The translations under genes were made by a program, and so were the position numbers. A model generated the notes under the pieces. It saw nothing but the letters and a program-made list of their open reading frames with translations, searched no databases and had not been told where the DNA came from. This document shows positions 33,019-43,916 of a stretch of 64,000 nt of DNA, one piece after another. This stretch comes from Otatea glauca (lineage: Eukaryota > Streptophyta > Magnoliopsida > Poales > Poaceae), in NCBI GenBank assembly GCA_036346275.1, contig CM070726.1, positions 24,029,410 through 24,093,409 of the forward strand, written 5' to 3'. Within the stretch, counting starts at the first letter, position 1. Every line of letters begins with the position of its first letter.

Positions 33019-33720
33019 ATGTTCCTAAGCACAGGATTCCCAAATGAGTCGACAAATCTTTGGAGTAGGAAGAGAGCCAAAGCCAAGTGCAAGGAATGGC
33101 TTGTAGAGAAGTTTAAGGAAAGACTGAGAGATGAATTCAGTAATCAAATAAGATGTCTCGAGGAAAGGGTCAAGAATTATGAGAGACGACACATGCATGC
33201 CCCGGACATATGTACGCAGTTCAGCCTCACTACCCGTAAGAGCAGTTGTGCGTCTGCCGCTCACATAGATGAAGATGATGGCAAATTTCCTGTCTATGAC
33301 ATCAAGGTACTAATGTATATATCTTGAATGCTCCATAGATATAGCTGTTGGATGCCTTAGGTAATTGTGTACCATTATGTAGGAAGCCACACGGTGCAAT
33401 CTCCAAGTGTGGCTTGCCAATGGTTCCGTTCCCCTTCAGGCTGCTTGGGGGCTCGTGTATCCATCTAGTTAAGGGACGCTGGTGCATGGTACCCAGGTAG
33501 CATTGGGTTTCATGATGGTCAGTGTGGACGTTGTACATGACTTTTTCAAGGCCGTCGCGTTGCAGATGCCCCCAAACGACGAGATCGTGATATTATGGGA
33601 TGCCATTGGCACATACATCCAATGGCCTAGCAGTGGCATCTTCCTGGACTTAGCTTCACCATGTCACTCATATTTATGCCCTTCCATGATATATAGCTTT
33701 GGAGCAATCTCACCTTAATG
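33019..33720 (+). pseudogene. CACTA charged coiled-coil segment and downstream conserved block
   Basis: The 33019-33327 frame is rich in Lys, Arg and Glu with a heptad-like helix (KEWLVEKFKERLRDE and ERVKNYERR). A second frame at 33482-33718 has the pattern (LQMPPNDEIVILWDAIGTYIQWP) found in CACTA second-ORF proteins ahead of the C48 peptidase. An exon boundary is likely near 33307-33380. Stops show that the copy is not functional. Confidence 0.6.
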
Positions 33721-34039
33721 AGTAATTTAGATAGTATAGTCATGGATCAATGTTTAACATTTGGGTGTGATGTATGTGGTTCTGATGATTAAACTGTAAT
33801 ATTTGTTGAGCATAATCTTTGGCCTAGTTGTGTGATGTTGATGAAATTAATTGCTAGAAGGCCCTTCTAGTCGCTAGTATGCATGAGATTAAAGTTTGTA
33901 GTTGCTTATTTAGATGTGCCCATGTTTGTGGTTCATGGCTTATTGAAGATGTGAGATTTGTATATAAGATGCTTACTGAAGTTTGCATGTAAAAGGAGCA
34001 TTTGTTAGTAATTGTGGTTGTTGTGCTGACATGCAGGGC

Positions 34040-35440
34040 ACATGCCGTGTCGGGGTGTTACAAGTTTCAAGCACAAGCATCTGTTCAACCAGTCATCAGG
34101 GGACTTCTTCACAGTCGACTTCCACGACTTGTTCGATCTCTTTAACCTCGACACCCTCGATGCTGTGCTCATGAGATGCTGGACATTGTAAGTGTGTGCA
34201 ATCACAGTCTACATTAGTGTAATACCAATACATATATATGTATATACACATATATGCACATATATATACATATATATACACACATATAGGAAAATGGTTC
34301 CATACTCCTGGTAGTACGTATTCCCACCTTGTATATACCGTTTAAACAAAACATTTATACCTCTTTGTCCATTTGAGCATACTCTAATAATGATTATAAG
34401 ATACTCCATAGTGAGTTTGGTGAAAAAATTCATCAAAGTCCACTTTTTATAGCATAATTTGCATATGTACTCGTTTTACATATGAAAAAGGGTGTATAGC
34501 AAAAATAAAGGGATGTGATAAAAATATTTCAACCATGTCGCATTGGAGTATCTTAGAATTCATATTTAAGTATACCAAAAGTGATAAAGGAGTATAACAC
34601 GTTCATTTAAGTAGTATATTGCAGTGGGAGTACGTACTCCCAGAGTATAGAAAAAGAACAACCGGTGAGTTTGCTCAACCCACACATAGTCTCAAAGCTA
34701 ACAATGGACAAAAATTTAAAATTCATCGATAATTACGTGGATGTGGCATTGGTGGCTAAAAAGGTTAAAGAGTACATACTTTTACCCCACAACCCAGGGT
34801 AAGTGCTATACTTTGATTTCTACTGTACATGCAACTCAAATTTAGGTTGAATGACCATGACGACATAGTTGTGTAGGTTTCATTGGGTTCTAATTGTAAT
34901 ACACCCAAGAAAGAACCTAGTTATGTACCATGATTCCTTATAGAGCAGCAGCCACAACTTGAATCCTGTCGTGAAATTACTCAACAGGTAATCACGTTTA
35001 CTCCATAGATAACATGATCCTGTAGATTATTCAAGATGTACGTTGCTCCTGGAATGGATGACGCTATCTTTTTGGAATAACGTAGGTCGTTCAAAGTGTA
35101 CAAAGCTCATGGAGGGCCTTCTGGCAAGGATGGGGTGAAGCTGAAGCACGATTTTAAGTTTCTGGTACCCGCTAGTACACAATAATCCTATATCACACTC
35201 TGTAATAATGCATCTAGAACTAACTAATTCTATATTTGCAGTGCTATCAGCAGGGAAAGGGAAATAACCTATGTGGATTTTACGTTTGCCACAACATGCA
35301 ACTCTTTCTCGGTACAAACAAGACCGATCAGGTTACAACCACGTTGCAACAGGCTGATATGATCGAAATTCAAAGACAACTCTGTTGCTTCTTGCCGAGT
35401 CAGGTCATAAATCAAAAAGGTGAGTTCCGCTCTGCCTAAC
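34040..35440 (+). pseudogene. C48 (Ulp1-like) peptidase remnant of the CACTA element
   Basis: A frame near 34070-34190 has HLFNQSSGDFFTVDFHDLF and LDTLDAVLM, the lead-in to the plant CACTA C48 domain. The segment around 34780 (YFYPTTQG and, in another frame, LLPHNPG) corresponds to the start of the catalytic domain. The 35236-35439 block has QGKGNNLCGFYVCHNM, with the catalytic Gln and Cys region. A GT...AG intron at about 35164-35240 separates it from HGGPSGKDGVKLKHDF. The catalytic His could not be located. C48 peptidases cut SUMO-like proteins; the role in transposons is unclear. Confidence 0.7.
34222..34290. repeat. TA/CA-rich microsatellite
   Basis: Alternating ATATAT and ACACAT runs fill this stretch, in an intron-like part of the CACTA element. 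Confidence 0.85.
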
Positions 35441-35765
35441 TTGAGGAGTTGTGTTATTTTTGAATTACCATTTTGGCTACTTTGTGAAACTTGTGATGTG
35501 AATTTCTTAATTGTACTTGTGCAATTAATTGTTAATATAGCTGAGTTGATTTCTTAAATTAAAGGATGTGATGTACGTGGTGTAATATGTAATCTGAGTT
35601 GATTTCTGAAATGGATGTGCTGTAGGAGGTGTAATAATATGTAATCTGAGTGGATGTCTGAAATGGATGTGGTAATATGGATGCAATCTTCAATGCCTTA
35701 TTTCAGAGGGCATGGCTAGCATTTTCTAAGGCTAGCCGATGCGAAAAAGTATATTAGTGCAAAAT
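35441..35765. other. CACTA 3' untranslated region
   Basis: AT-rich with a repeated short block (GTAATCTGAGTTGATTTCT and variants at 35590-35680). No coding sequence was seen. Confidence 0.5.
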
Positions 35766-35769
35766 AACC

Positions 35770-36057
35770 TCATAGATGGTTCTTTAGGAAAAATCGTCTA
35801 TGATACATATCATATCATAGATGGTTACGAGTGTGAACCATCTATGATAAGTGAATTATCATAGGCGGTTCACACTCGTAGCAGATTGTGATATGTACTT
35901 ATCATAGATGGTTCACAATCGTAACTCGTTGTGATATGTTTTTCATGAGATGGTTCATAAACCGTATGGATGAGTAGTCATTATCATTGACACATGATTA
36001 TAGACGGTTCACAAAACCGTATGTGATGAGTTTTTTGAATCGTCTGTGATAAGGTTT
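35770..36057. repeat. 3' subterminal repeats of the CACTA element
   Basis: About eight units based on ATCATAGATGGTTCACA or the inverse GTGAACCATCTATGAT occur in both orientations. Near the terminus they change to ACGGTTCACAAAACCGTATG. These are the right-end counterpart of 3330-3535. Confidence 0.7.
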
Positions 36058-36069
36058 TCTATACTACTG

Positions 36070-37315
36070 GAAATTAGCTATTCAATCCAATTGGTTATAC
36101 CTACCATGTCATTTTTATGACATGATTATTTGTCACCATTGGATGGATAATTAATAGTTGATCACAATTATAGAACCAATGTGGATTGGTTTAGAACGTT
36201 GTTAGTATGCTTAGCCATGCCAAGTACAACTAATATCTTTTGAAAGTGCAAATTCAATTGGCTTTGAGCCATGGTGGGCCTGTGTGGCACTGGGTTAGTA
36301 TGAAAGTGAGAGTGTTGGTGATTATATGTGAGTGGATAATGGTTACTGAGAGTGATGGGAAGTCTTGCCTCGGTAAATTAAGGACTCAACCTTGCAAGAC
36401 ATTGAACAGGGATAATCATATAACCACATGTCTGTTATGGGCCAGATCTAACTCAGTAAGTTACTGAGTCTTGACATGTGATATCTCAGGTGGAACACCA
36501 AATTGTGTGTGCGGTCTGGGAAGGTGTGTCGCCAAAGCCACACATCTCGAACAAGTATTGTTTCTAGTCAAATGATACATCCCTTATTCTTTTACTCCGT
36601 ATGAGGGAAGGAATAGTGAGTTCATGCTTATCAGGAGGGTTAATGTTCGGATAGAATTTCTGAAATGTTTTGTTATGATTTTCTTAGTTGCACACTTATG
36701 GAAGTGTGTCAGACACATAGTATAAGATAATCATATCTTGTGGGTAAAGTGTATAACCTCTGCAAAGTGTAAATATATTCGGATAACCGTGTCCCCGGTT
36801 ATGGACAATGCTCGAGAATTTTCCAGTTATAAAATGAGAATTGGCAAAAGGGAGGCTATGTGCCAATGGAAGTAATGGAATTTGGTATAAGCTGTGTGCC
36901 TGTTCATCTTGTGAAATACCAGAAAGTTACTTATTATTGTTATTTGTTTTAATGTCATGTCAATGTATTTAATTGTATTCAAATGTAAATACTTCTTTAT
37001 TGCAAAATAATGATATTAGCCATCCATTCGGAATAAGCCTTGCATGTAGTTACAATAGACTTACATTATATGCACAACTTTTTTTTTGAATCACTCTTGC
37101 CACAACAAAATCATCAGTTGAGGAGTCTAGACCTACTTTGGAGAAGGAGAATCAGGAGGAGGCGAGTTAGTAGGGAGCAAACCTTGTTAGTTGCATGTGG
37201 TATATTGATGGGTTATCTACGAAGTTTCTTAGAGTTTAAGCCATGAGTGGTATAATAATGCAAACTTGACAATAACCTCAATCAACTATCTTTATTTCAA
37301 TAAATAGTCTTTTAT
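36070..37315 (+). mobile_element. Old Tekay-like LTR remnant, right part
   Basis: This continues the remnant from 3305 after the CACTA element. It follows the LTR of D from about 50060 to 51370, with shared blocks such as GACATGATTATTTGTCACC, GGTTATGGACAATGCTCG, TAGCCATCCATTCGGAATAAG and TTGCCACAACAA, at clearly lower identity than the two D LTRs have to each other. It is cut at 37315 by element C before the LTR end. Confidence 0.78.
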
Positions 37316-37349
37316 TGTTGAGGGGAAGTTCCCTCATAACCCCATAGGC

Positions 37350-37670
37350 ATAACCCATGGGTGTACCCTGCGGGAGGTCTTCTCAAGCCCCGCGGGAATA
37401 CCTCCAGGGCGTACACCATGGGAGGTCTCCTCATGCCCCGCGGGGATACCTCCAAGTCGTACCCCATGGGAGGTCTCCTCAAGTCCCGCGGGTTTACATA
37501 CGAGGGCGTACCCCACGTGAGGTCTCCTCATGCCCCGCAGGCATACCTCTAGCACATACCCCGTGGGAGGTCCCCTCAAGCCCCACGGGCATACCTTCCG
37601 GGGCGTACCACGTGGGAGGTCCCCTCAAGCTCCACAGGCATACCACCAGGGCGTACCCCTATGAGCTCCG
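37350..37670. repeat. Minisatellite of 48-49 bp in the LTR of element C
   Basis: Units built on GGGCGTACCCC, GGGAGGTC(T/C)CCTCA and CCCCGCGGGCATACCTCC repeat about six times with a period of 48-49 bp (for example starts at 37407, 37456 and 37504). A related array is at 60312-60530 in the right LTR. Confidence 0.8.
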
Positions 37671-37774
37671 ATGGCCCAGAAAGGAGGCCTTATTCACCCC
37701 GTGCCTCGTGGGCATGTGGACATGGGTCTGCGGGATGTTGAGAGGGTCTCCCTCGTAAGCATGAGGGGAGATCC

Positions 37775-38270
37775 CCTCGTGCCCCCCGCGGGCGTGCTAG
37801 GGAGACTCCCTCCTACTCTGGGGGCATCTACGGGAGACTCCCTCCTACTTGCGGGAGTCTACGGGAGGAACCCCCCTAATCCACGGACGTCTACGGGAGG
37901 CACCCCCTACTCCGCGGGCATCTACGAAAGGCTCCCTCCTACTCCGCGACCGTCTACGGGAGGCACTCTCCTACCTTGTGGGCGTCTATGAGTGACTCCC
38001 TACTACTTCGCGGGCGTCTACGGGAGGCATCCCCCTACTCCGCAGGCGTCTATGAGAGACTCCCTCCTACTCCGTGAACGTCTACGAAAGGCACCCTCCT
38101 ACCTCGCAAGCATCTACAAGTGACTCCATCCTACCCCGCGGGAGTCTATGGGAGGCACCCCCCTACTTCACCGGCGTCTATGGGAGACTCCCTCCTACTC
38201 CGCGAGAGTGCCCAGGAGGCTTCCTCATGCCCCCCACAGGCGTGCTGCGAGAGCCTCCCTCATACCCTCG
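37775..38270. repeat. Minisatellite of about 32 bp in the LTR of element C
   Basis: About fourteen units of the type TCTACGGGAGGCACCCCC with TACTCCGCGGGCG. The same array is at 60655-61130 in the right LTR and a related one at 45640-46230 inside pol. Confidence 0.85.
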
Positions 38271-38334
38271 TGGGCTCTCTAGAGGAGGTGTCCGGGGGAT
38301 CTCCGGTCCCCCATGGGGTCTCACCAAGCCCCCT

Positions 38335-38545
38335 GGGCATAGGGTGCTTGGCAAGGGCCCTGGCCATAGGGCTCTTAGCAAGGCAAGGGCCCCTGGCCAC
38401 AGAGCGCTTGGCAAGGGCTCTGGACACAGGGCGCTTGGCAAGGCAAGGGCCCCTGGCCCCAGAGCACCTGATAAGGGACCTAGCCATGGGGTACATGGCA
38501 AGCCCCCTGGCCACAGGGCACTTGGCAAGGCTCCTAGTTCAAGAG
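38335..38545. repeat. Third tandem array in the LTR of element C
   Basis: Units of CATAGGGCGCTTGGCAAGG with a GGGCCCCTGG-like spacer repeat about seven times at 28-35 bp intervals. A single degraded counterpart is at 46285-46350. Confidence 0.7.
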
Positions 38546-38766
38546 GGTGCCCCTAGACGCCCATGGAGACGGGTGGGCAACCTTGAGCTGCTCAGGACCA
38601 ACCGCCGAGTGGGGTCCCAAAGTCCGCTGTGGGGCTCCAGAGTTAGAGGCCTACCTCTACAAGATGTTGACGTGGGATCCACTACCTCCACGCAGGAAAG
38701 ACCAGGATGCCCCCCGTTGAGCTACTGTAGTAGGGGTAAGATGATACTTTTTGTAACAGGCGGGCG

Positions 38767-38776
38767 CCTATAAAAC
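38767..38776 (+). promoter_or_regulatory. Putative TATA box in the LTR of element C
   Basis: CCTATAAAAC lies about 250 bases before the LTR end and directly after the repeat arrays. Motif match only. Confidence 0.5.
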
Positions 38777-39024
38777 CCACTGTAACCCACGCTTGTAACC
38801 AGAGCTCTTATTGAATACAAAACCTAACAACTGGTGTGTCCCTCGGGAGCCTGGACCAGGAGACCCTTTCCTACTCCCCCTGGGGAACACACCGACAGGA
38901 GTAGGGCGCTTGCTTAAGCACCCGAACCTGTATAAACCCTTGTGTTCACTCTCTCTCGGACGTAGGCCCGTAAGATGGCCAACATCCACACTCATTCTCG
39001 TGTCACATTTCTGAACATATGACA

Positions 39025-39042
39025 TTTGGCATCGTCCGTGGG
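39025..39042 (+). other. Probable primer-binding site of element C
   Basis: TTTGGCATCGTCCGTGGG follows the LTR end. Tat-type elements in grasses commonly have a TTTGGC-G-CG-like sequence here. The tRNA was not identified. Confidence 0.5.
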
Positions 39043-39065
39043 GACCGTAGCTAACCTCAAAGGCT

Positions 39066-41272
39066 ATGGCTCCTACAAAGAAGCACACCAAGCCTCTTCA
39101 AGCCCTGAAGCACAATGAGCAAGTTGCAACCCTCCTCCCCAGTGGATCTCCAGGCGTGCGCCTCCCTAGGAGATCGGAGCCCTCTGCCCTGGTGTAGACA
39201 ACGTCCTTCAAGCCCTGAGACCTAAGAACACTTCCTCCCCCTTGCTCTTTCTATCGTGGGCCAAGGGCAGCAGCTTCAAGATGTCACCATCACCGCAGGG
39301 TTGGGACCCCTCGAGCCAGCCCTCACCCCTGAGGCATTGGACTTGTCCCGATGGCGGGCTCTGGTGGAGGCAGCCACGAGGCAAACCATGGACTACATGA
39401 TGGGCTCTTATCGTCCTCAGGGGATCCCTCCACATCTCTCGTCGCTCCTACCACCACCCTTGGTCCAGATAGCCACCAATACGGGGGCACATAAGGGCAT
39501 CGCCTTTGTCCACGAAGGCGGGCAAAGGGGTGACCTCTACAATCCTCCCCTTACCCATGCGGCGGTCACGAGCGGGGCCCATTCAGTCGTGTGTTCGTGA
39601 GCCACAGGTTCTGGGCTCCCCCATGCCGCTGCATTGCACTTCACCTCAACCCCCGAGACCCGAGCTCGGCCATCCCCGGTGGGAGACCCGGGGCCTCCCC
39701 CACAAACTCCTCCCAAGTAGATGCACCTACACCCAGAGATTGTGAATCAACTCCCACCAGCTGGTGCTGACTCTCACCCTCGAGACGTGACATGCCGCAA
39801 GGTGGAAGGGAATTCTCCAAGACCGAATGCGCCCACTCCTCCAATGGCGCAACCTGGGGAACAGGAGAACCAGGTCATGGCCACCTCTGGGCACTCACAA
39901 GGCTCAAGGCATCATCGTCCAGCCCAGCGAAGCCAAGTGGAGGGGAGAAGTTTTCTCTCTATCAGCCCATGGCGAGCTCTTACCCCTCCTGGTCACCGTG
40001 ACCACCGCCGCCCTAGGGAAGGGGAGGCTGAGTCTGGGGTCTCACGGACTCCAAGAGCTACGTGTCAGCAAGGGCCCTTCGACTCTCCTAAGCGTGGGCA
40101 CTGTCGCTGCTCCCGAGCCTGCAGCTCTTCAAGTTCTGAAGTTTCACACCGTCGTCGTCGCCATCGCGCGAGGTCACCTTCCCCCCATTGGCACGGTGAT
40201 GGAGGCAGTCCCAGAACCGAAAACCCTCTCGCTCGGGGCATCTCGGAAACCCCATTTCGGCCCAAGTTCCGCTAGCCTAACATTGGACCATATGATGGGG
40301 ACTCTGATCCCATGCAATTCATGGAAGTCTAGGCCACGGCTATCTGGGCGGGGGAGGCGGGGAGGTGGAGATGTGCAACTGCCTCCCGCTCTTTCTCTCG
40401 AGAACTACTCGATCATGGTTCTTTCAATCAGAAGAGGGGCTCCATCCACTCTTGGGCCCAACTACGTGAAGAGTTCAGCGCAAACTTCCAAGGGAGTTAC
40501 AAGCACCCCATGCTTCCCAATCAACTCTTCACGGTGAAGCAACAGAAGGAGAGTCCACACGAGACTTCCTTAAGTGCTTCTACCGAGTGCGGAGCCAAGT
40601 GGCGGACACCCCAGATTCCATGGTCATTAACGCGTGCAAGGAAGGACTTCTCCCTGGCGAACTGAACCAGGCACTAGGGAGGGATCCCTCAAAAATGACT
40701 CAACAACTCTTTGAGATTGTTGAGAAATACACCTGCGGGGAGGAGGACGACCTGGCGAAAAGGGGGCTCATCCCACAAGCTGGGGGAGACTCCCCTGGGA
40801 GAAGGCTAAAGGGATCCTCCAGGAAAAAGAGCAAGGACCGGAGGGACCGTTCCAACGAAGGTCGTGACTCTAAGGTCCTCTCGTGGACAACGCCCTGCCC
40901 CAAGGGAAAGGTGCTTTCAAAGGACCAAAGAAGGGTCAAAAGCCTAAGGCTCGTCGGGCTCGCGACAAAGGTCTCGATGAAAGGAGAGGTAACCAAGACC
41001 AAGGAGATGGCCGTTTTTGTACCTATCACAAAATGGGTGGGTATGACACAAGCGAGTGTCGCCAATATGCCGCTGAAGTGACCAAACCACCCGGGCATCT
41101 TGCTCCCGTCCGACCGCCCTCTCACAGGCTTTATCCCAAGGAAATCTATCCACCCTTGGGGAGGATGGAGCCCCTCATGACCTTCAGCCCGTGGGAGAAC
41201 CATAGCACAGAAGCGATCAGATTCGACGTCGTTGACGTCGAGTCGCCATTCAATACTATCATTGAAGAGTAA
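39066..41272 (+). pseudogene. Element C gag
   Basis: A start is likely at 39066 (MAPTKKHTKPLQ). The middle is a proline- and arginine-rich, poorly conserved region read in shifting frames. The conserved gag core is at 40500-40760 (NQLFTVKQQK, DSMVINACKEGLLPGELN, TQQLFEIVEKY). A zinc-finger-like CTYHKMGGYDTSEC lies near 41022-41063 in a different frame. A basic linker (KKSKDRRDR) follows the core. Multiple single-base frame changes exist. Confidence 0.75.
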
Positions 41273-41500
41273 CTCTCAACTGCTTCAGTGCAGCAATTCA
41301 CCAAAACTACTTGTGCCTCAAGATAGCAGGGCCTCACGAGGTCATCTCTGTGAGGGGCGATCAAGACTTGGCTCATCGCCTCTATCATAAGGCATCAATC
41401 AGCTCCGATGAAGCAACACCCTTGAAGTGGGGGGCTCAGAAGGGGTCCCGTCCCTACCGCCCCCGAAGGGGATCGTTAAGGACAAGTCCGTGCTAGAGAG
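41190..41500 (+). pseudogene. Element C protease remnant, active site absent
   Basis: After the gag finger the text passes from MTFSPWENHSTEAIRFDVVD to ESPFNTIIEE, a protease C-terminal block, and then to HEVISVRGDQDLAHRLY. The active-site segment expected between the first two blocks is missing, which implies an internal deletion of roughly 70 residues. Confidence 0.6.
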
Positions 41501-41514
41501 GTACCCCTAAAGCC

Positions 41515-41787
41515 TCACCCCAAAGGAGAGCTAAAAGAGATACGGCTCTTCGGCTTGGGCGATGAACGCTTCATCCGGGCCAGGGCTGAGCTCCCAGAGA
41601 GGGTGGAAGAGGAACTCCTCAAGTTCTTAAGGACCAACACGAACGTCTTCGCTTGGGTCCTGTCGGAAATTAAAGGTGCCCTCGCGAGGTGATTAAGCAT
41701 CACCTCGCGGTGAGGCCCAGGCGCCCTCCGGTGAAACAAAAGCTCCGCAAGCTCTCCCTCGAGCGATGTCAAGCCATCAAGGAGGAT
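41515..41787 (+). pseudogene. Element C reverse transcriptase, N-terminal scrap
   Basis: The reading shows LFGLGDERFIRARAELPE, then LLKFLRTNTNVFAWVLSEI, and in a shifted frame HHLAVRP with VKQKLRKLS. These are the residues ahead of the RT fingers in Tat elements. The frame is cut by element B at 41788, and the rest of RT and RNase H does not reappear on the other side. Confidence 0.7.
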
Positions 41788-42327
41788 TGTTGACTTTTGT
41801 AGTCGGCAATAAATTTATGGGGTAGGCGCTAGATCTCAAACTCGAAGGTCACACAAGACAAGGGGTTTAGACAGGTTCAGGCCCTCAGCGATGGAGGTAA
41901 TACCCTAATCCTGTGTGCTGGGATTATGCAGATCTCTTGGATCTAAGATTGCTCAAAGCGCAATATGCTCTGGGCGATATGAGGTGTGCTATGCTCTATG
42001 GCTTGATTGCTCTATGCTAGGATGATCGGATCCCTATGTTGTTGCCCACCCTCTCCTTTATATAGCGGGGGTGGGGCGGCTTACAGAGTCCTGATCGGTT
42101 AAGAGATTCCGATCGGTTACAAGATTCTAGTCGGTTACAGGATAGAATTTACATCTTTATCTACCCTATTAATGACTCGGATTACAACCGTATCTATCAT
42201 ATCTAAATATAAGTTCAACTTCCTTTATGATATGTCCCCTTGCGCAGCGCAATGGGCCCGACGTGGGAGTATCTTCTGGGCCTCCCTCTTGGGCTCGTCA
42301 TGAGGGTACGGGTTCTTATATTCCACA
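41788..42327 (-). repeat. Element B 3' LTR (left copy)
   Basis: It starts TGTTGACTTTTGTAGTCGG and ends TATATTCCACA. It is close to 43917-44456 and to the LTRs of A. The minus strand has CTATATAAAGG (42055-42065), a likely TATA box. Confidence 0.88.
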
Positions 42328-43122
42328 AGAGCCCGAGTCCTTTGCGATCGAGTTGCCGCCTTCTGGTTGCAGCTCAACCGAAGTCATGCTTCACGCCGAG
42401 TGCTTCCAGCTTGATGCACGACTTCCGACTAGTTTTCCTTACAACCGAGTGCCCTGTTGTAGGCAAAGAGATCGTGAAGGACTCAATAGAGCGTATCCCA
42501 AACGATATGCAGAAGTCAAAACGCTATTCCCACTCAAGGCAAGATTCAGTGCCGCTCCCTTTAAATTCATTCGTCGCCGAAGTTGCTGATGTCGTCATTG
42601 AAGCGTTGGCTCACACACGCCGCATCCAAATTTAGTAGCCCCAAATTATGTATATGCGTAACTTAGGCAATGTAAAACAATTCACTTGATGTGATGTCCG
42701 ATCGTGTATATATAATTTTAGAGTTTTTTACTCTTTTTCCTTATTGATTTTGAATTCATCCGAGTGGTTTGACTCTTTTTGTTTAAGCACTCTGCCCGAC
42801 TAGTCTAGCCTCCGAGCGTTGGGAGTCGGCTCATGGCTCCTTTTCCCAAACACGTGTTTTGGGTGACTAAAGTTCGCCGTTCATGGGGTCAGAGCTTCAC
42901 AACTCGGAGTTATCGCACTCAGATTCACTTGCAATCGTTAAGCAAAAGAAGAAAAATACAACTCAAAGATGTGCATGCGCACACTATTAGGTGTAGCCCC
43001 GACTTCATCGCTTAGTTGTGGGTCAACTAAGTAGCAAGTCGTGAAAGTCAACAATTTTATTTATAATGACATAATTGAGTAAAAGCGACTTAGTCGCTTT
43101 ATGCTCCATGTGTTGTCGACGA
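42328..43122. other. Element B internal noncoding region
   Basis: Related to A next to its 3' LTR and to A near 14100. It contains no intact frame with a recognisable domain. The deletion junction of the element lies somewhere near 43100. Confidence 0.5.
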
Positions 43123-43764
43123 TCATACCGTCTTTGCTTGTGGCGCAGCGTAGGCTTGTAGATGAGTCAGAGGCGGCGCCGGGCATGGCGTGGCTCGTGG
43201 CCCGCGCCGAAGGTGGCGCTCGGGCGCAGCGTGAGGCTCGTGGCGTCGCCGAAGGTGGCGCCGGGCGCGGCGTAGGCTCGTGGTCGTGCCGAAAGCCGTG
43301 TGGGAGCGCAAGTACGCTTCACCTACCGGCTTTTCCTGATTTTGCTGAATTGTGGCCGCCATCACCATGGCCTTGATCTGGGTCACGATCGGGGCCGTCG
43401 GGCTATCCGATGCAATCATCGGGTCCAGTTTGTCAAGAAGCGTCTTGGAGGCGACGACGTTCTGCATTGGCGTGTGGAAGACGACTTGATCTCCCAACCT
43501 GGATAGCAGGAGGTCCTCGTGGACATTGTGGCCGCGAGATCGAAGCGATCGCACCTGCACCTCCTTACCCTTACGAAGACGATCTTCCCCCGCAGCTTCT
43601 TGTTCTTCTTGTTGGCGTTGGAGATCGCTCTTCTGCTCTTCTATCGTGAAGACGCCACAAAGATCGCAGCAATTCCTCGCGACGCCGACTGGTTTGCCGG
43701 CCAAGTGAAAGTGACATACCTGAAATGAGTCGGCCTGATCTTTACCAGATTGGATCTGGTTCAA
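43123..43764 (-). pseudogene. Element B gag N-terminal fragment
   Basis: A 213-codon minus frame begins MNQIQSGKDQADSF and contains KEVQVRSLRSR and NVVASKTLLDKLDPMIASD, nearly the same as in A at 17841-18137. The last 50 codons run through a GC-rich repeat (43165-43300) and are not gag. The frame is open but encodes only the first part of gag, so it makes no complete protein. Confidence 0.7.
43165..43300. repeat. GC-rich tandem repeat of about 42 bp, three units
   Basis: Units contain GGCTCGTGGC, GCCGAAGGTGGCGC and CGGGCGC-GCG blocks. The array sits near the internal deletion junction of B. Confidence 0.65.
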
Positions 43765-43916
43765 GTCTAGGCGACAAGTTCTCGCGCAAGATTCGCGATT
43801 TAAGTCCGTGCTCCCGGCGAAAGCCCGCCGAGAGATGAAGGTGGTGGTGATTCACACGATGTCGCCATCGAGTTCAGAGGAAAAGATTATAGCGCTCCCC
43901 CTACCGGCGCGCTAAC

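Larger units (their letters stand above)
3306..36069 (+). mobile_element. CACTA (En/Spm) DNA transposon, interrupted by nested elements
   Basis: The left end reads CACTACTATAGA (3306-3317). The right end reads TCTATACTACTG (36058-36069), which matches the inverse of the left end at 10 of 12 positions. A 3-bp GAA duplication flanks both ends. Removing the E insertion leaves about 6.4 kb. The coding remnants, in order, are a transposase-associated domain, the start of TNP2, a DUF4218 region, DUF4216, and a C48 (Ulp1-like) peptidase. The TNP2 catalytic core is absent, so the copy is non-autonomous. Subterminal repeats lie inside both ends. Confidence 0.85.
37316..39024 (+). repeat. Element C 5' LTR
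   Basis: It begins TGTTGAGGGG and probably ends at GACA (39021-39024), just before TTTGGCATCGTCCGTGG. Three kinds of GC-rich tandem repeats fill its first 1.2 kb. A TATA-like CCTATAAAAC lies at 38767-38776. The length of about 1.7 kb is inferred from the internal boundary, because the right copy is truncated. Confidence 0.75.

Noticed and set aside
37775..38270. Regular repeats that could be mistaken for a CRISPR array
   Set aside because: There are no unique spacers of constant length, the units are adjacent, the array is inside an LTR and the genome is eukaryotic.
37357..38773. Open frames of 80 to 217 codons with repeated YGRLPPTP-like peptides
   Set aside because: They are translations of the GC-rich LTR minisatellites; frames are open on both strands because the unit lacks stops. 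There is no sign of a real protein.
39208..40537. Multiple frames on both strands in the first part of element C internal region
   Set aside because: GC-rich composition opens many frames. Only the gag reading is supported, by its conserved core downstream.
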